Of a stretch of DNA of 57,839 nucleotides, positions 8,575-17,402 are shown piece after piece. The position numbers and the translations under genes are program-made. Source of the stretch: Trichomonas vaginalis G3. Taxonomy: Eukaryota > Parabasalia > Trichomonadida > Trichomonadidae. The stretch covers positions 1 through 57,839 of the forward strand of contig NW_026529278.1 of assembly GCF_026262505.1 (NCBI RefSeq), in the 5' to 3' direction. Numbering within the stretch: the first letter of the stretch is position 1; each line of letters opens with the position of its first letter. Under the pieces are notes generated by a model. It searched no databases and was not told where the DNA came from. It saw only the letters and a list, made by a program, of their open reading frames with translations.

Positions 8575-8817
8575 TCAAGTTAGCAATTTGTAATATCTAT
8601 CCAAAACTTCTTCAACAGTATCGAACTCATCTTCATAATGCAAACCTAATCTTATTGACTTGGTGCAATTTTCACTAACACAATATTTTTCTGTTCTCTT
8701 GACTGACATAACTAACTCATTTGTTTCATTAAACAGCAACAACCAAAGTTCATGACCTAATACATAACATTCATACTTTATATTTTTAGCTCTGAGTTCT
8801 CTTGTAAGCTGTTGCAT
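8575..8817 (-). CDS. Conserved small Maverick protein
   Basis: The 80-residue protein starts MQQLTRELRAKNIKYE after TATTAAATG. A relative of about the same size, with similar start and end (SLDEVLLHFQKNF versus TVEEVLDRYYKLL), lies at 35616-35846 in M2, again next to the Cys-Cys-Gly protein but on the opposite strand relative to it. It overlaps the upstream 8778 gene by 40 bp. The function is unknown. Confidence 0.5.
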   Translation of the reverse strand: MQQLTRELRAKNIKYECYVLGHELWLLLFNETNELVMSVKRTEKYCVSENCTKSIRLGLHYEDEFDTVEEVLDRYYKLLT

Positions 8818-9554
8818 TTAATATTTTCTAAAAAGTCAACTTCAACAGTCATTCGCACTGGTGCCTTCAGTTCTACAGGCTCTCCTTGAAAGTCAACAAG
8901 TCTGAATTGCATGTCTTTCAAATTATGAGGACTAATGCGAACCCATTTACCTAAATGAGTTGCTATGACAGGAACGCTTGGAATGAACATTGAATTGACT
9001 GCATAACAGAAAGACTTATATTCTACTGAACCTTTACTATTAACTCCTGAAATGCCTGTGACATTAGCTATTTTAGACTCAATGTATAAACAATTACCAT
9101 AACATACATATGGAACAGATTTCATCTCAATATTTTTGTCAACACTTTTCAAAGGAAATGTCATATGGTATGCTCCCAGAAGCAATTGAACTCTATGACT
9201 CATTCTTGGTATCTTAAACTCTTTCTCGCTGCTGAACTTCAAAACTCCTGCAATAAGTTTAACATTCATTAAGTTTTCTTCGTTATCCTTGCTTATTGTA
9301 GTATTTATGAGAGCATTTAACACTCCAGCTAATGTTTCCATCTTATATTCTACATTATTGCGAAATCTTATTTCGTGCTTCTTTCCATCTATTTCAAGCT
9401 CCATGAAATCTGTTTCATCTGTTATGACAAAAGTTGCGATAGTATTGAAGTCAACAACTCTGAAAGCAAGCGCTTCATTCTGAAGTCCTAAGTTTGTTTG
9501 TAGCTTTACTGTCCCGTATTCGTTTGGGTCTGTACTTTGCAAATAGAACAACAT
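8778..9554 (-). CDS. Candidate minor capsid (penton-like) protein
   Basis: The 258-residue protein starts MLFYLQSTDPNEYG after AATAAAATG. It is beta-rich throughout and has no enzyme motif. A segment YVCYGNCLYIESK resembles DCLYIEAQLLN of the 20771 gene. The broken region at 35857-36651 in M2 contains related segments (KMETLAGVLNALIN-like, then a PRMSHR/FPL-like block). A single jelly-roll penton would be a fitting role, because Polintons encode such a protein besides the double jelly-roll capsid protein; I cannot prove the fold from sequence alone. Confidence 0.45.
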   Translation of the reverse strand: MLFYLQSTDPNEYGTVKLQTNLGLQNEALAFRVVDFNTIATFVITDETDFMELEIDGKKHEIRFRNNVEYKMETLAGVLNALINTTISKDNEENLMNVKLIAGVLKFSSEKEFKIPRMSHRVQLLLGAYHMTFPLKSVDKNIEMKSVPYVCYGNCLYIESKIANVTGISGVNSKGSVEYKSFCYAVNSMFIPSVPVIATHLGKWVRISPHNLKDMQFRLVDFQGEPVELKAPVRMTVEVDFLENIKCNSLQENSELKI

Positions 9555-9674
9555 TTTATTCTCATTAAAATATGACTATTGCTGCATATGCGTATGAAAC
9601 AAATGAAGCAAGAAGAGCACATGAACTAGTAAACGAAAACTCAACTTTAACCATTGAAGGCAATGATTTAGTCA

Positions 9675-12476
9675 TTGACGATGGAAAAACTAAAAAAAGT
9701 CATTGATTTCGATACTTTTAACACTTATGACCCATTCATTACAATAAGTAAAGTTCCTATCATAAATGATGGAACGGTGCAATATATAAATTCTACAGTA
9801 GATGCCTCATTAGTGAAAGTATTAAATGTTCTCATTGAATTGTTAAAGAGCTTTCGATTTGACGACAACATTAAATGCCTAAAGAATTTAGTCATGAATG
9901 AGAAACAAATTCTCGGCGTTGCTGGTAGCAGTAATGATGTACACCTTATGACATTAGAATATTATAACGAACATAAAGATGAACTGAAAGGAGAGAAGGG
10001 TGACACCGGACCTCAAGGACCACAAGGAATACAAGGAATACAAGGACCTCAAGGTGAAAACGGTTTGGATGGTGAAGATGGAAAGAATGGAAAAACTGCT
10101 AAATCATGGATATGGAACCTTATAAATACTGGTTTAACAGCTGCTTCATATGGAGTTCTTCAATACCAAATCGGAAAGATATGGGCAGTACTTGGTGAAG
10201 AAGTTTTAGATGACGTTAAAAATGCTTTGAACTTCATTTCAAATGGTTCGGATACTATTAAAACTTTATCTGGTTGGATGCAAGAAACAAGGAGTCAAAT
10301 AGATACAGTAAGACGTATAGCAAACAATGCACGTACGGGATTGGATACTTTACGAGAAGCACAAAATACACTAAAGGAAGCAAATGATATTCTTGGCTCA
10401 GTATCAGACATGCATGAAGATTGGCTTAAAGGTATTGACAAATCTTTAAAAAATCACAGTCAGTCTATTGCTGACTACAAGAAAAGTATAGATTTTTTAC
10501 ATAGTGCTATGGACGTACATGATGGAAGCATAAGGAACTTACTTAATGCTAACAATAACTTACCAGGAGCTATTAAAGCATTTATAAAGTCCTTTGTAAA
10601 ACCTGGTGCTCTAACATTTAGGTCTTTGAGAGCAAGAGCATTGAAGTCAAGAGATGCAGAAACTCCAACAGAACCTACAGAAGGAACTGAAACAACAGAA
10701 ACTCCAGAAGAACCACCAAAACCAACAGCTAATGAAATATTGTTCGAATATTTTCCAAGGTACTCTGTTCTCATTGCATACATTCAAGAAATACTTAAGA
10801 AAGCAGACTTGACTTTAGGAGATGATGAAAGTTCTGTATATCTTTCGTTCCAGTTTCAAATAGCAGAACTTTTGAGACAGATATGCTTAATGTATGACAA
10901 CATCTCTGATTTCACAAGATATGATGACGACCATGACCCCGAACACGGTGAAGAAGAAGTTTTACAAACATCCATTAAGACAGGAAAGGTTTTAACACAA
11001 AGTCTCATTATTGACACCGAAGATGGTGAAGTGGATGTTCTTCAAGAGCTGAAGAAAAATACTTCTGAAGGAGGTGGTGGTAGGCATGAACTTGAAATAA
11101 ATGAGATAGAAGAGAAATTAGCCGAAAAAGCAGATAAAAACCATGTTCATTATATAAGTTCAGACGAACAGATTATAACGGACTACCATGGATATTTAAC
11201 ACAGGATGAACAAATAAGCACTGAAGATGTTAATGAAAGAAGATATAAATTCATTTGTGCTAAAGGTTATGACATACACTGTACTGTACAGTATGACACA
11301 GGTAAAGCACCAGAAGCATTTGGTTATAACAATGAAATTTATGCTTCATACTTCTTTGTTAACGGTGTATTAGTTGAACCAAGATTTACATTGAGAGTTA
11401 AGGCAAAAATAACTTTTGAAGATGCTATTAAAAGTAAAGCTGACAAAGATGAACTTGACGCAACGAACAAAGTTTTGAAATCTCATAAACACAATATCTC
11501 CGATATAAATGAACTTCAAGCTACATTAAATAGTAAAGCAGATAAAAACCATACACATGAATCCTTCACAACTGTTAGAGCAGATGACATAATATTGAAC
11601 TATGCCCTTGGTTCAAGCGCACCTTTAGAGAATCCAAGTACAAGCGTAAAAGATACCCTTAACTCCTTAAATAGTAAATGTATGAACATTGAAGGTCATG
11701 TCAGAAACTTTGAAACACATGAACTACCAGCAATGTTAGATAAGAAAGCTGACAAAACTTATGTGGATGCAGAACTAACAAAGAAATTTTCGAAACCAGA
11801 CACAATGACATTCACAACAGAATTTATAAATGGTGAACCAGCAACTCCATTTGAATTTGTAAGAGGCATTCAACCAGAAACATTTGAATTTTTCTTGGAT
11901 AATTCTATAGAGCTAACATTACATTATAAAAGTGGAACAAATGCAACATTTCATCCGGGAGATACATTCCAAATGGTATTTAATGACATAAGTTCTTTAG
12001 AATATATTTATAGAGTTATGAGCATATATGATTTAATATATCCTATAGGAGCTGTTTATACGTCTATGAATCCAATAAATCCAAACACTTTATTTGGTGG
12101 TAGATGGTATGAAATAGTTGACAGTTTTCCATTCTACACTAATACACAGTCAATGAAGATGGGAGGTTCAAAGAAAATAGGTATTGAAAACCTTCCTTCA
12201 CATATGCATAAGTTCAGTGGAACAACATCTGTGGAAGGAAACCATTCGCATCCAATGACAAAAAGAGGTTATACAAATCTTGCTGCAGGTTCTGATAGGC
12301 AAGGTATAAATAGATATGATATCACAGATGACCCCAAAGATGTTAGCACAGGTATTTTCTGTGGAACTGCAGGAAACCATACACATGTTTATGCTGGCAT
12401 TACAGACCCAGCAGGTAATGGAAAAGATTATATGCCTCCTTATATAACAATGCACGCTTGGATACGAGTTGGTTAA
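9675..12476 (+). CDS. Collagen/phage-tail-fibre-like spike protein
   Basis: The 933-residue protein contains in order: a helical head; a Gly-X-Y collagen-like stretch near residues 105-141 (GDTGPQGPQGIQGIQGPQG); long coiled coils near 180-320; a Thr/Pro/Glu linker; tail-fibre repeats with His-x-His (KADKNHTHES, HKHNISDINELQATL); and a C-terminal phage tail-collar-like domain from about residue 787 (YPIGAVYTSMNPINPNTLFG, then SHMHKF, GNHSH, GNHTH and YMPPYITMHAWIRV). The C-terminal block is the signature of phage short-tail-fibre and baseplate proteins. In a Maverick particle it would be a trimeric receptor-binding spike. The integrase starts 20 bp downstream. M2 has a related, broken gene at 48074-49935, also next to its integrase. 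Confidence 0.8.
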   Translation: MTMEKLKKVIDFDTFNTYDPFITISKVPIINDGTVQYINSTVDASLVKVLNVLIELLKSFRFDDNIKCLKNLVMNEKQILGVAGSSNDVHLMTLEYYNEHKDELKGEKGDTGPQGPQGIQGIQGPQGENGLDGEDGKNGKTAKSWIWNLINTGLTAASYGVLQYQIGKIWAVLGEEVLDDVKNALNFISNGSDTIKTLSGWMQETRSQIDTVRRIANNARTGLDTLREAQNTLKEANDILGSVSDMHEDWLKGIDKSLKNHSQSIADYKKSIDFLHSAMDVHDGSIRNLLNANNNLPGAIKAFIKSFVKPGALTFRSLRARALKSRDAETPTEPTEGTETTETPEEPPKPTANEILFEYFPRYSVLIAYIQEILKKADLTLGDDESSVYLSFQFQIAELLRQICLMYDNISDFTRYDDDHDPEHGEEEVLQTSIKTGKVLTQSLIIDTEDGEVDVLQELKKNTSEGGGGRHELEINEIEEKLAEKADKNHVHYISSDEQIITDYHGYLTQDEQISTEDVNERRYKFICAKGYDIHCTVQYDTGKAPEAFGYNNEIYASYFFVNGVLVEPRFTLRVKAKITFEDAIKSKADKDELDATNKVLKSHKHNISDINELQATLNSKADKNHTHESFTTVRADDIILNYALGSSAPLENPSTSVKDTLNSLNSKCMNIEGHVRNFETHELPAMLDKKADKTYVDAELTKKFSKPDTMTFTTEFINGEPATPFEFVRGIQPETFEFFLDNSIELTLHYKSGTNATFHPGDTFQMVFNDISSLEYIYRVMSIYDLIYPIGAVYTSMNPINPNTLFGGRWYEIVDSFPFYTNTQSMKMGGSKKIGIENLPSHMHKFSGTTSVEGNHSHPMTKRGYTNLAAGSDRQGINRYDITDDPKDVSTGIFCGTAGNHTHVYAGITDPAGNGKDYMPPYITMHAWIRVG

Positions 12477-12495
12477 AATCTTTAACTTTACATAA

Positions 12496-13581
12496 ATGAG
12501 CTTGAAAGAAGTATTCGAACAACATCCATGGAGGTCATTTAAGAAGTTCAATGAAGCTGCAAAGAGTTGGGGATTTACTAACAGAGCTGAAGTGAAAAGG
12601 TTCTTTGACAAAAATGTTGTACATCAAACAAAAATAAACCCTTACGACTACTTTTTACCAATTTACTCCAACACTCCTGACGCATACCAATTTGACACTC
12701 TCATTCAAAGCAGAAAAGGAGGACATAAACCATTCCTCATCTTCATTAATGTTAACACTCGCAAAGCATATGCATATCCAATGAAAAATAAAGGAACTCG
12801 TGAAGTGTTAAGAGTTTTACAAAAGTTTGTAGCAGAACATAGCCCAAGTACTTTAACATCAGACCAAGACAGTGCATACCTCAGCAATGAAATCACAGAT
12901 TTTCTCATTAAGCATAACATAACTCACTACACTACTGAAGACCATAACCATAACATACTCGGCATCATAAACCGCTTCATAAGAACGCTCAGAGATTTAA
13001 ATCAAGAGCGAGACTTTACCGAAGAAACAATGAAACACTTTCTCGAAGTATATAATTCCTCAACACATTCTACAACAGGACATACACCAAATTCAATGAC
13101 ACAACAACAAGAAGAAAAGTATATACAAAAGAAACGAAGTCAAACACAAAATATCAGAAATTCAACACAATTTACCCTCATTCCTGGAACAAAAGTTCGT
13201 GTAGTTCTTGACGACAAACCGTTGACAAAGAAACGTTTAAGGTTAAGTAGAAACTATTATATCGTAGACTCTACGCAAGGTAATGGATATCTTATAAAAG
13301 CTGCTGACGACTCTATTGCGTTTTACCCTCGACATAAATTAGTCGAAAGTAGTAATGGCAAACTTGCTGAAACCATTGACGAAGCAAAGCGAGGAGTGGT
13401 TATTGAAATACTTGGCTATAACATAAACGATGACACTTATAAAGTAAGATATGAAGGAGGCGTTGAAGATGTTATACCATCTAAGAACTTGAGAAAGTCA
13501 AAGCCAACACATCTGGGACCATTAGAGCGGGAGTACTGGAAAGACAAAAATAAGCCAGAAAGAATAAGAAAATTCTTCTAA
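12496..13581 (+). CDS. Maverick integrase (rve family) with chromodomain-like end
   Basis: The 361-residue retroviral-type integrase has its core from about residue 60. The first Asp is in YQFDTLIQ (about 66) and the second in LTSDQDSAY (about 122). The region of the third acidic residue lies in the HNILGIINRFIRTLRDL helix, in the style of trichomonad Maverick integrases. A C-terminal segment near residues 295-340 (VIEILGYNINDDTYKVRYEG) looks like a chromodomain, as in many Polinton integrases. It would cut and join M1 ends at the target. It starts at TACATAAATG, 20 bp after the spike gene, so the two are probably coordinately expressed. M2 has a counterpart at 47118. Confidence 0.85.
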   Translation: MSLKEVFEQHPWRSFKKFNEAAKSWGFTNRAEVKRFFDKNVVHQTKINPYDYFLPIYSNTPDAYQFDTLIQSRKGGHKPFLIFINVNTRKAYAYPMKNKGTREVLRVLQKFVAEHSPSTLTSDQDSAYLSNEITDFLIKHNITHYTTEDHNHNILGIINRFIRTLRDLNQERDFTEETMKHFLEVYNSSTHSTTGHTPNSMTQQQEEKYIQKKRSQTQNIRNSTQFTLIPGTKVRVVLDDKPLTKKRLRLSRNYYIVDSTQGNGYLIKAADDSIAFYPRHKLVESSNGKLAETIDEAKRGVVIEILGYNINDDTYKVRYEGGVEDVIPSKNLRKSKPTHLGPLEREYWKDKNKPERIRKFF

Positions 13582-13660
13582 ACTTTTTCATTAGATGTAA
13601 ATCAGACATGAATGAGAACAGTCATGATATCATTAATGGTACCATTTATTTTAACATAAA

Positions 13661-13690
13661 GACGCAAAGCGGCGAGGACGAAGTCCATGA
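13661..13690 (+). repeat. Double-hairpin element, copy 3 (intergenic)
   Basis: CGC-AAA-GCG, then GA, then GGAC-GAA-GTCC followed by ATGA. The first stem is shorter than in other copies. It lies in the 3' region of the integrase gene. Confidence 0.78.
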
Positions 13691-13691
13691 C

Positions 13692-13862
13692 CAAAAATAA
13701 TGTTTAGGGTAGATGGTTAGATCTAACCTCATTTCTACCCTCAGCCGCTAAGCGGCGAGACCCTTTGGGTCTTTTCTACCCTCATGAATTTCCTTAAGAT
13801 AGAAAAAATATAGTTAGTTTTAAAATTATTTTTATTTTTTTATTTTGTATGTAAGAACAGAA
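13692..13862 (+). promoter_or_regulatory. Upstream region of KilA-N gene 1 with palindrome and inserted hairpin
   Basis: This block (AATAATGTTTAGGGTAGATG, then GGTTAGATCTAACC at 13715-13728, TTTCTACCC repeats, a CTTAAGA word and TAGTTAGTTTT) is duplicated at 14558-14701, upstream of the second KilA-N gene. The copy here differs mainly by a 29-bp double-hairpin element at 13744-13772. The shared block probably carries the promoter for both genes. Confidence 0.55.
13744..13772 (+). repeat. Double-hairpin element, copy 4 (insertion relative to 14600 region)
   Basis: GCCGC-TAA-GCGGC, spacer GA, GACCC-TTT-GGGTC. The flanks CTACCCTCA and TTTCTACCCTC are contiguous in the paralogous block near 14605, which lacks the element. 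This is direct evidence for insertion, or for precise loss. Confidence 0.82.
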
Positions 13863-14528
13863 ATGTCGGCCGAAGCAAAAACATTCACGAAAAAATCTAA
13901 TGGCGAAACATTCACAAAAGGCACTTATAATGGTATTGAAGTCTTACGTAGAGACAAGGATGGTTACATTAATGCAACAAAGATGGCAAGAGAAGCGGGA
14001 AGGTTAAACCATTTAAACAGATTTCTCAATAGTACTAAAATGCAGGAAATTCTTGAGTTTTAGTTGAAAGAATACGGTCGAGCCAAAAGTGGCTCAACCT
14101 CAAAACAAGCATTTTATGAGCTTACTAAGGGCGTTATAAATGAATTCAAAGGTATTTACATACATCCTGACCTCGTTCATTTTGTTGCTGAATGGTGCTC
14201 TGTAAAGTATGCATTTTATGTCAAAGATATTATGGACTCCATAGACAAGAAAGTTCATGAGAAATTAGATGAAGAAGAACTCGAAGATACAGTAGAGAAT
14301 GCTAAACATTTGTTTGAAGAAGAAGTTAGAAAAATGTGCGAAAAACAATTAGAACATGAACGTGAGATATGTTATGGTTATAGAGATTCTCCATACGATC
14401 TAGACCAATGGGAACAAGAAGATTTAAAGAGAGAATTTAGAGAATATGAACTCGCTAAGATAGCATTAGAAACTGCAGAAATGAAGTTAAAAGTTTGGGG
14501 TCGTTTTGTACAAAAATATTGTGAGTAA
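13863..14528 (+). pseudogene. KilA-N domain gene 1 (broken)
   Basis: KilA-N hallmarks are visible: a GYINATKMAREAGR block near the start and, later, GIYIHPDLVHFVAEWCSVKY, the typical N1R/p28-type pair that forms a DNA-binding fold in poxviruses, phages and NCLDVs. A charged coiled coil (EEEVRKMCEKQLEHEREI) follows. I place the start at the ATG at 13863 (MSAEAKTF), because the upstream in-frame codons lack an ATG. The gene is broken. It and 14702-16080 are paralogues with duplicated upstream regions; the expected role is sequence-specific DNA binding or regulation. Confidence 0.65.
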
Positions 14529-14557
14529 ATGAACCATTTATTTTTGCTGAATTCACC

Positions 14558-14701
14558 AAAAATAATGTTTAGGGTAGATGGTTAGATCTAACCTCATTTC
14601 TACCCTCATTTCTACCCTCTTGAATTTTCATGAATTTCCTTAAGACAGAAAAAATAAAGTTAGTTTTATTTTTATTTATTTTTTTATTTTGTATAAAAGA
14701 T
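14558..14701 (+). promoter_or_regulatory. Upstream region of KilA-N gene 2 (unfilled paralogous site)
   Basis: This is a paralogue of 13692-13862. It has the same palindrome GGTTAGATCTAACC (14580-14593) and TTTCTACCC repeats but no double-hairpin insert. The stretch GTTAGTTTTATTTTTATTTA also appears at the right edge of the window, near 57805. Confidence 0.55.
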
Positions 14702-16080
14702 ATGATTTCAACAATCGGCACAACAACAATTCAAACAACAACAGCACCAAACTCGTTAGTCATGAATCCTACGTCAATGTTGGTAGAGATGAAAAGCTTT
14801 ATTCCTTCTTCATTTACTTTCGAAACAGAAATACAAAAAATTAAGCAAGAACTTTTAACAAATAATTTAGACTGTAGTGCGAAAGATGAAACAAATGAAC
14901 AGTATCTTTATGAAATGGAGGACCTCATCGACCATTTGCCTAAACTACCTGAAATTCAGCAGCAAAAACTAACTATTCCTGAATTCGACGAAATTGAAGT
15001 CAAAGCAACTGACTCAGTAGAAATTAAGAAATTCATACGTAAAGTAAATTATGAATTCCTTGGTTTTCATTGCAACCATAAAGTTATGGACAAAGATTGC
15101 GACATGGTATATAAGAACATCTCTGACATATATAAATCGGGGGAGTTTAAGACATACGACAACTTTGTTTCATTAGTTGCAAAATGTGTGTGGCAGATAA
15201 GAGATAAAGACAGAAGAGGTAAGGTATGGCATGAACAGATAAAACCAACTGCTTCAGATTTAAAGAAAACCATTGACGCCTTAGTTGTTCTAGCTGGCTT
15301 TATTTCAATGTATAACGCAAAAATGAATCCGCAATGTTCTAAATGTAAAGCAGCAATAAGGAAATATAACTACTCCGTCAAAGAGATAGAACGTATGCTA
15401 AACGACTATGCAGACTTAAAGAAAGAAGCAGAAAAGCCAGCAGAAGATAAAATGGATATGTTGACATTTCTTAATAAAACCTATCCAACTGCTGACGATT
15501 TCCTTCTATCTGATGTCTTCACAAGAATTTGGCTCCTGGTTTGAAAGGTTATTATGTTCATAGACTTTTAGTAAACGCTGTAGCAATGTGGACTTCACCT
15601 CGTTATGCTTGTTATATTTTCATGATGTTAGATGAACTATATAAAGCAGAACGTGGAGAGATGGAAAAGAAACTTCAAGCAAAAGATGAAGTCATTGAAT
15701 CCAAAGACAAAAGCATACAGAAAAGAATACCGCGTTCAGTACAAAAAGGAAAGGAAAAGAGTTATAAGTATATGATATATACTGAAGAGTTGGAGAAAGA
15801 AGAAGACAGAGATATGGTTATGTTGCATTTAGTCAGAAGAAACAACAAGAGCTTTTATGACTTAGCTAAAATATATAAATCTGACAGAAACTGGTTCTAT
15901 CGTGAAAACTTACCGATTTCAATGACACCGAATGAGCAAATAAAGGAAATTGTCAAAAATACTCTTCCTCAAACACACTATGACATCAAAGGTTGCACAA
16001 TACTTACATTCAAAGAAGACTTACCATTACTGAAGGAAAAAATAACAGAATATTTTGATAACTTCAAAGAGGAAGAATGA
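14702..16080 (+). pseudogene. KilA-N domain gene 2 with extended C-terminus (broken)
   Basis: The likely start is the ATG at 14702 (MISTIGTTTIQTT) after GTATAAAAGAT; an earlier in-frame ATG lies inside the promoter-like repeat. The N-terminal part is Thr-rich, then helical, with a Cys pair (NPQCSKCKA). Later comes the KilA-N second block, GYYVHRLLVNAVAMWTSPRY, a charged coiled coil, and a C-terminal segment (YKYMIYTEELEKEEDRDMV) that resembles the small domain often attached to KilA-N in large DNA viruses. The gene is broken. A DNA-binding regulatory role is inferred from the family. Confidence 0.55.
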
Positions 16081-16133
16081 AAATCTAAGCTAATTTTATT
16101 TTTTTTATAAAATTTTATCTCATATGAAAGAAC

Positions 16134-16349
16134 ATGAATTTAGAATATTCGGAACTCATGACAGAAGAGGAGAACGAACAGCATGTAAAAGATTATGCAA
16201 AATTTATGAAAACATACAAAGCATTTAAACAATATCTAAATGCTTCTAAAGATTATGCAAAATTTCTGAAGGTATATAAAGCTTATGAAAAAGCGTATGA
16301 AAAGTTTATACATTGGGGAATTGTTGTAAAATATCCATATGAAGACTAA
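16134..16349 (+). CDS. Small protein with an internal repeat
   Basis: The 71-residue, Lys/Tyr/Glu-rich protein has two copies of a KDYAKFxKxYKA unit, so it is an internal duplication that would form a helical hairpin. ATG follows ATGAAAGAAC. No family is recognised. It lies between the KilA-N gene and a converging gene at 16368. Confidence 0.45.
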   Translation: MNLEYSELMTEEENEQHVKDYAKFMKTYKAFKQYLNASKDYAKFLKVYKAYEKAYEKFIHWGIVVKYPYED

Positions 16350-16367
16350 CCAAAAATATATTTTTGC

Positions 16368-16841
16368 TTAAATAGCTTCAGGGTCTATTTCTTCAACCAT
16401 TTCACTTCCTTCGTCAATGTCAATAGAAGCTTCTTCAACCTTTGGTAAGAATTTCTGTATAACATCTTTGCTCGTTATTGTCTTCAGAGATGAAGGATAA
16501 TATTTCACAGATGTTTCACCCTTCTTATATTCTTTCTGTTCGGAAAGATTTAAAGCAATACTGAAGAAGTCAATATTAGAGTTCTTTATAACAGTATAAT
16601 GAGTATCTTTGACATTCACGAAGAAACTCTTTTGTTTCAAAACTACTGCTAACTCTTGTGAAGTATAACGTTTGCGATCAATGACGATAGCTAATGGTCT
16701 GACATACTGACCAAACTTAGATTCTTTCACAAACTTCTTGTTAAAGATAACATTAACATTTGAAGCATTATTGAACTCATTCTTGATGGCAGTAGCGAGA
16801 GCATTGTATGAAAAGAACTTGCAATCTTGCATGTGTTTCAT
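16368..16841 (-). CDS. Unknown 157-residue protein
   Basis: Starts MKHMQDCKFFSYNALATAIK after TATTTTAATG. The first two-thirds are mixed alpha/beta (VIFNKKFV, LAIVIDRKRYT) and the last 25 residues are acidic (DIDEGSEMVEEIDPEAI). No known motif is seen. It converges on 16134-16349 and diverges from 16932, with an AT-only spacer of about 90 bp. Confidence 0.5.
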   Translation of the reverse strand: MKHMQDCKFFSYNALATAIKNEFNNASNVNVIFNKKFVKESKFGQYVRPLAIVIDRKRYTSQELAVVLKQKSFFVNVKDTHYTVIKNSNIDFFSIALNLSEQKEYKKGETSVKYYPSSLKTITSKDVIQKFLPKVEEASIDIDEGSEMVEEIDPEAI

Positions 16842-16931
16842 TAAAATAAAAATATTAAATTATTTTGAAAAATAACTTAAAAAAATCTAATCTAATTTTT
16901 TCAAAAAATATTTTTTTATTTCCTACTAAAG

Positions 16932-17402
16932 ATGTATCGGAAGTTGTCTAAGTTAGAACACTCGGAAATAAAACAACTTCTTACAGAAGCTAACATAGAT
17001 GTTGCAAAGCATTACGCAACAAACAAAAAAGCACTCGCTGACTTCATTAAAGACTATAATGGTGCAATAAGTTATGATAGAATTCATGAGTTCATAAAGC
17101 CGCAACGCGGCGAGGACGAAGTCCATGCAAGAGCATTTCCTTTAAATGACGTTGCTATTGACTTATATCATAGACGTTCAGTACCTCATGAAGTAAGAAG
17201 AGAAATGTTTGACATAACAAATGCAAACGTTGGTGAAACAAGAAGAAGAGACGACACACTGAAACAACAGAGAAGAGAGATGTTTAAGAGCGCTATAGAA
17301 CAAGTTCGCAAAGCTAACGATGTCATTCGTTCCATTGACGACAAACCAAAAGAAGGTGAGAGATGGTTAAAGAAAGATGAAAGAATAGGAAGAGAAATGT
17401 GA
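16932..17402 (+). CDS. Basic helical protein with in-frame double-hairpin element, upstream of polymerase
   Basis: The 156-residue protein is mostly helical, with basic and Arg-rich stretches (ETRRRDDTLKQQRREMF). In the middle, the peptide PQRGEDEVHA is encoded by a double-hairpin element (17099-17124). It ends against the start of the polymerase gene, an arrangement that in protein-primed systems would suit a replication partner or terminal protein; that is inference only. ATG follows ACTAAAGATG. Confidence 0.5.
   Translation: MYRKLSKLEHSEIKQLLTEANIDVAKHYATNKKALADFIKDYNGAISYDRIHEFIKPQRGEDEVHARAFPLNDVAIDLYHRRSVPHEVRREMFDITNANVGETRRRDDTLKQQRREMFKSAIEQVRKANDVIRSIDDKPKEGERWLKKDERIGREM
17099..17127 (+). 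repeat. Double-hairpin element, copy 5 (inside coding sequence)
   Basis: GCCGC-AAC-GCGGC, spacer GA, GGAC-GAA-GTCC, then ATG. It is in frame in the 16932 gene. It is nearly the same as copy 3 over the second hairpin and the trailing ATG. Confidence 0.82.
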
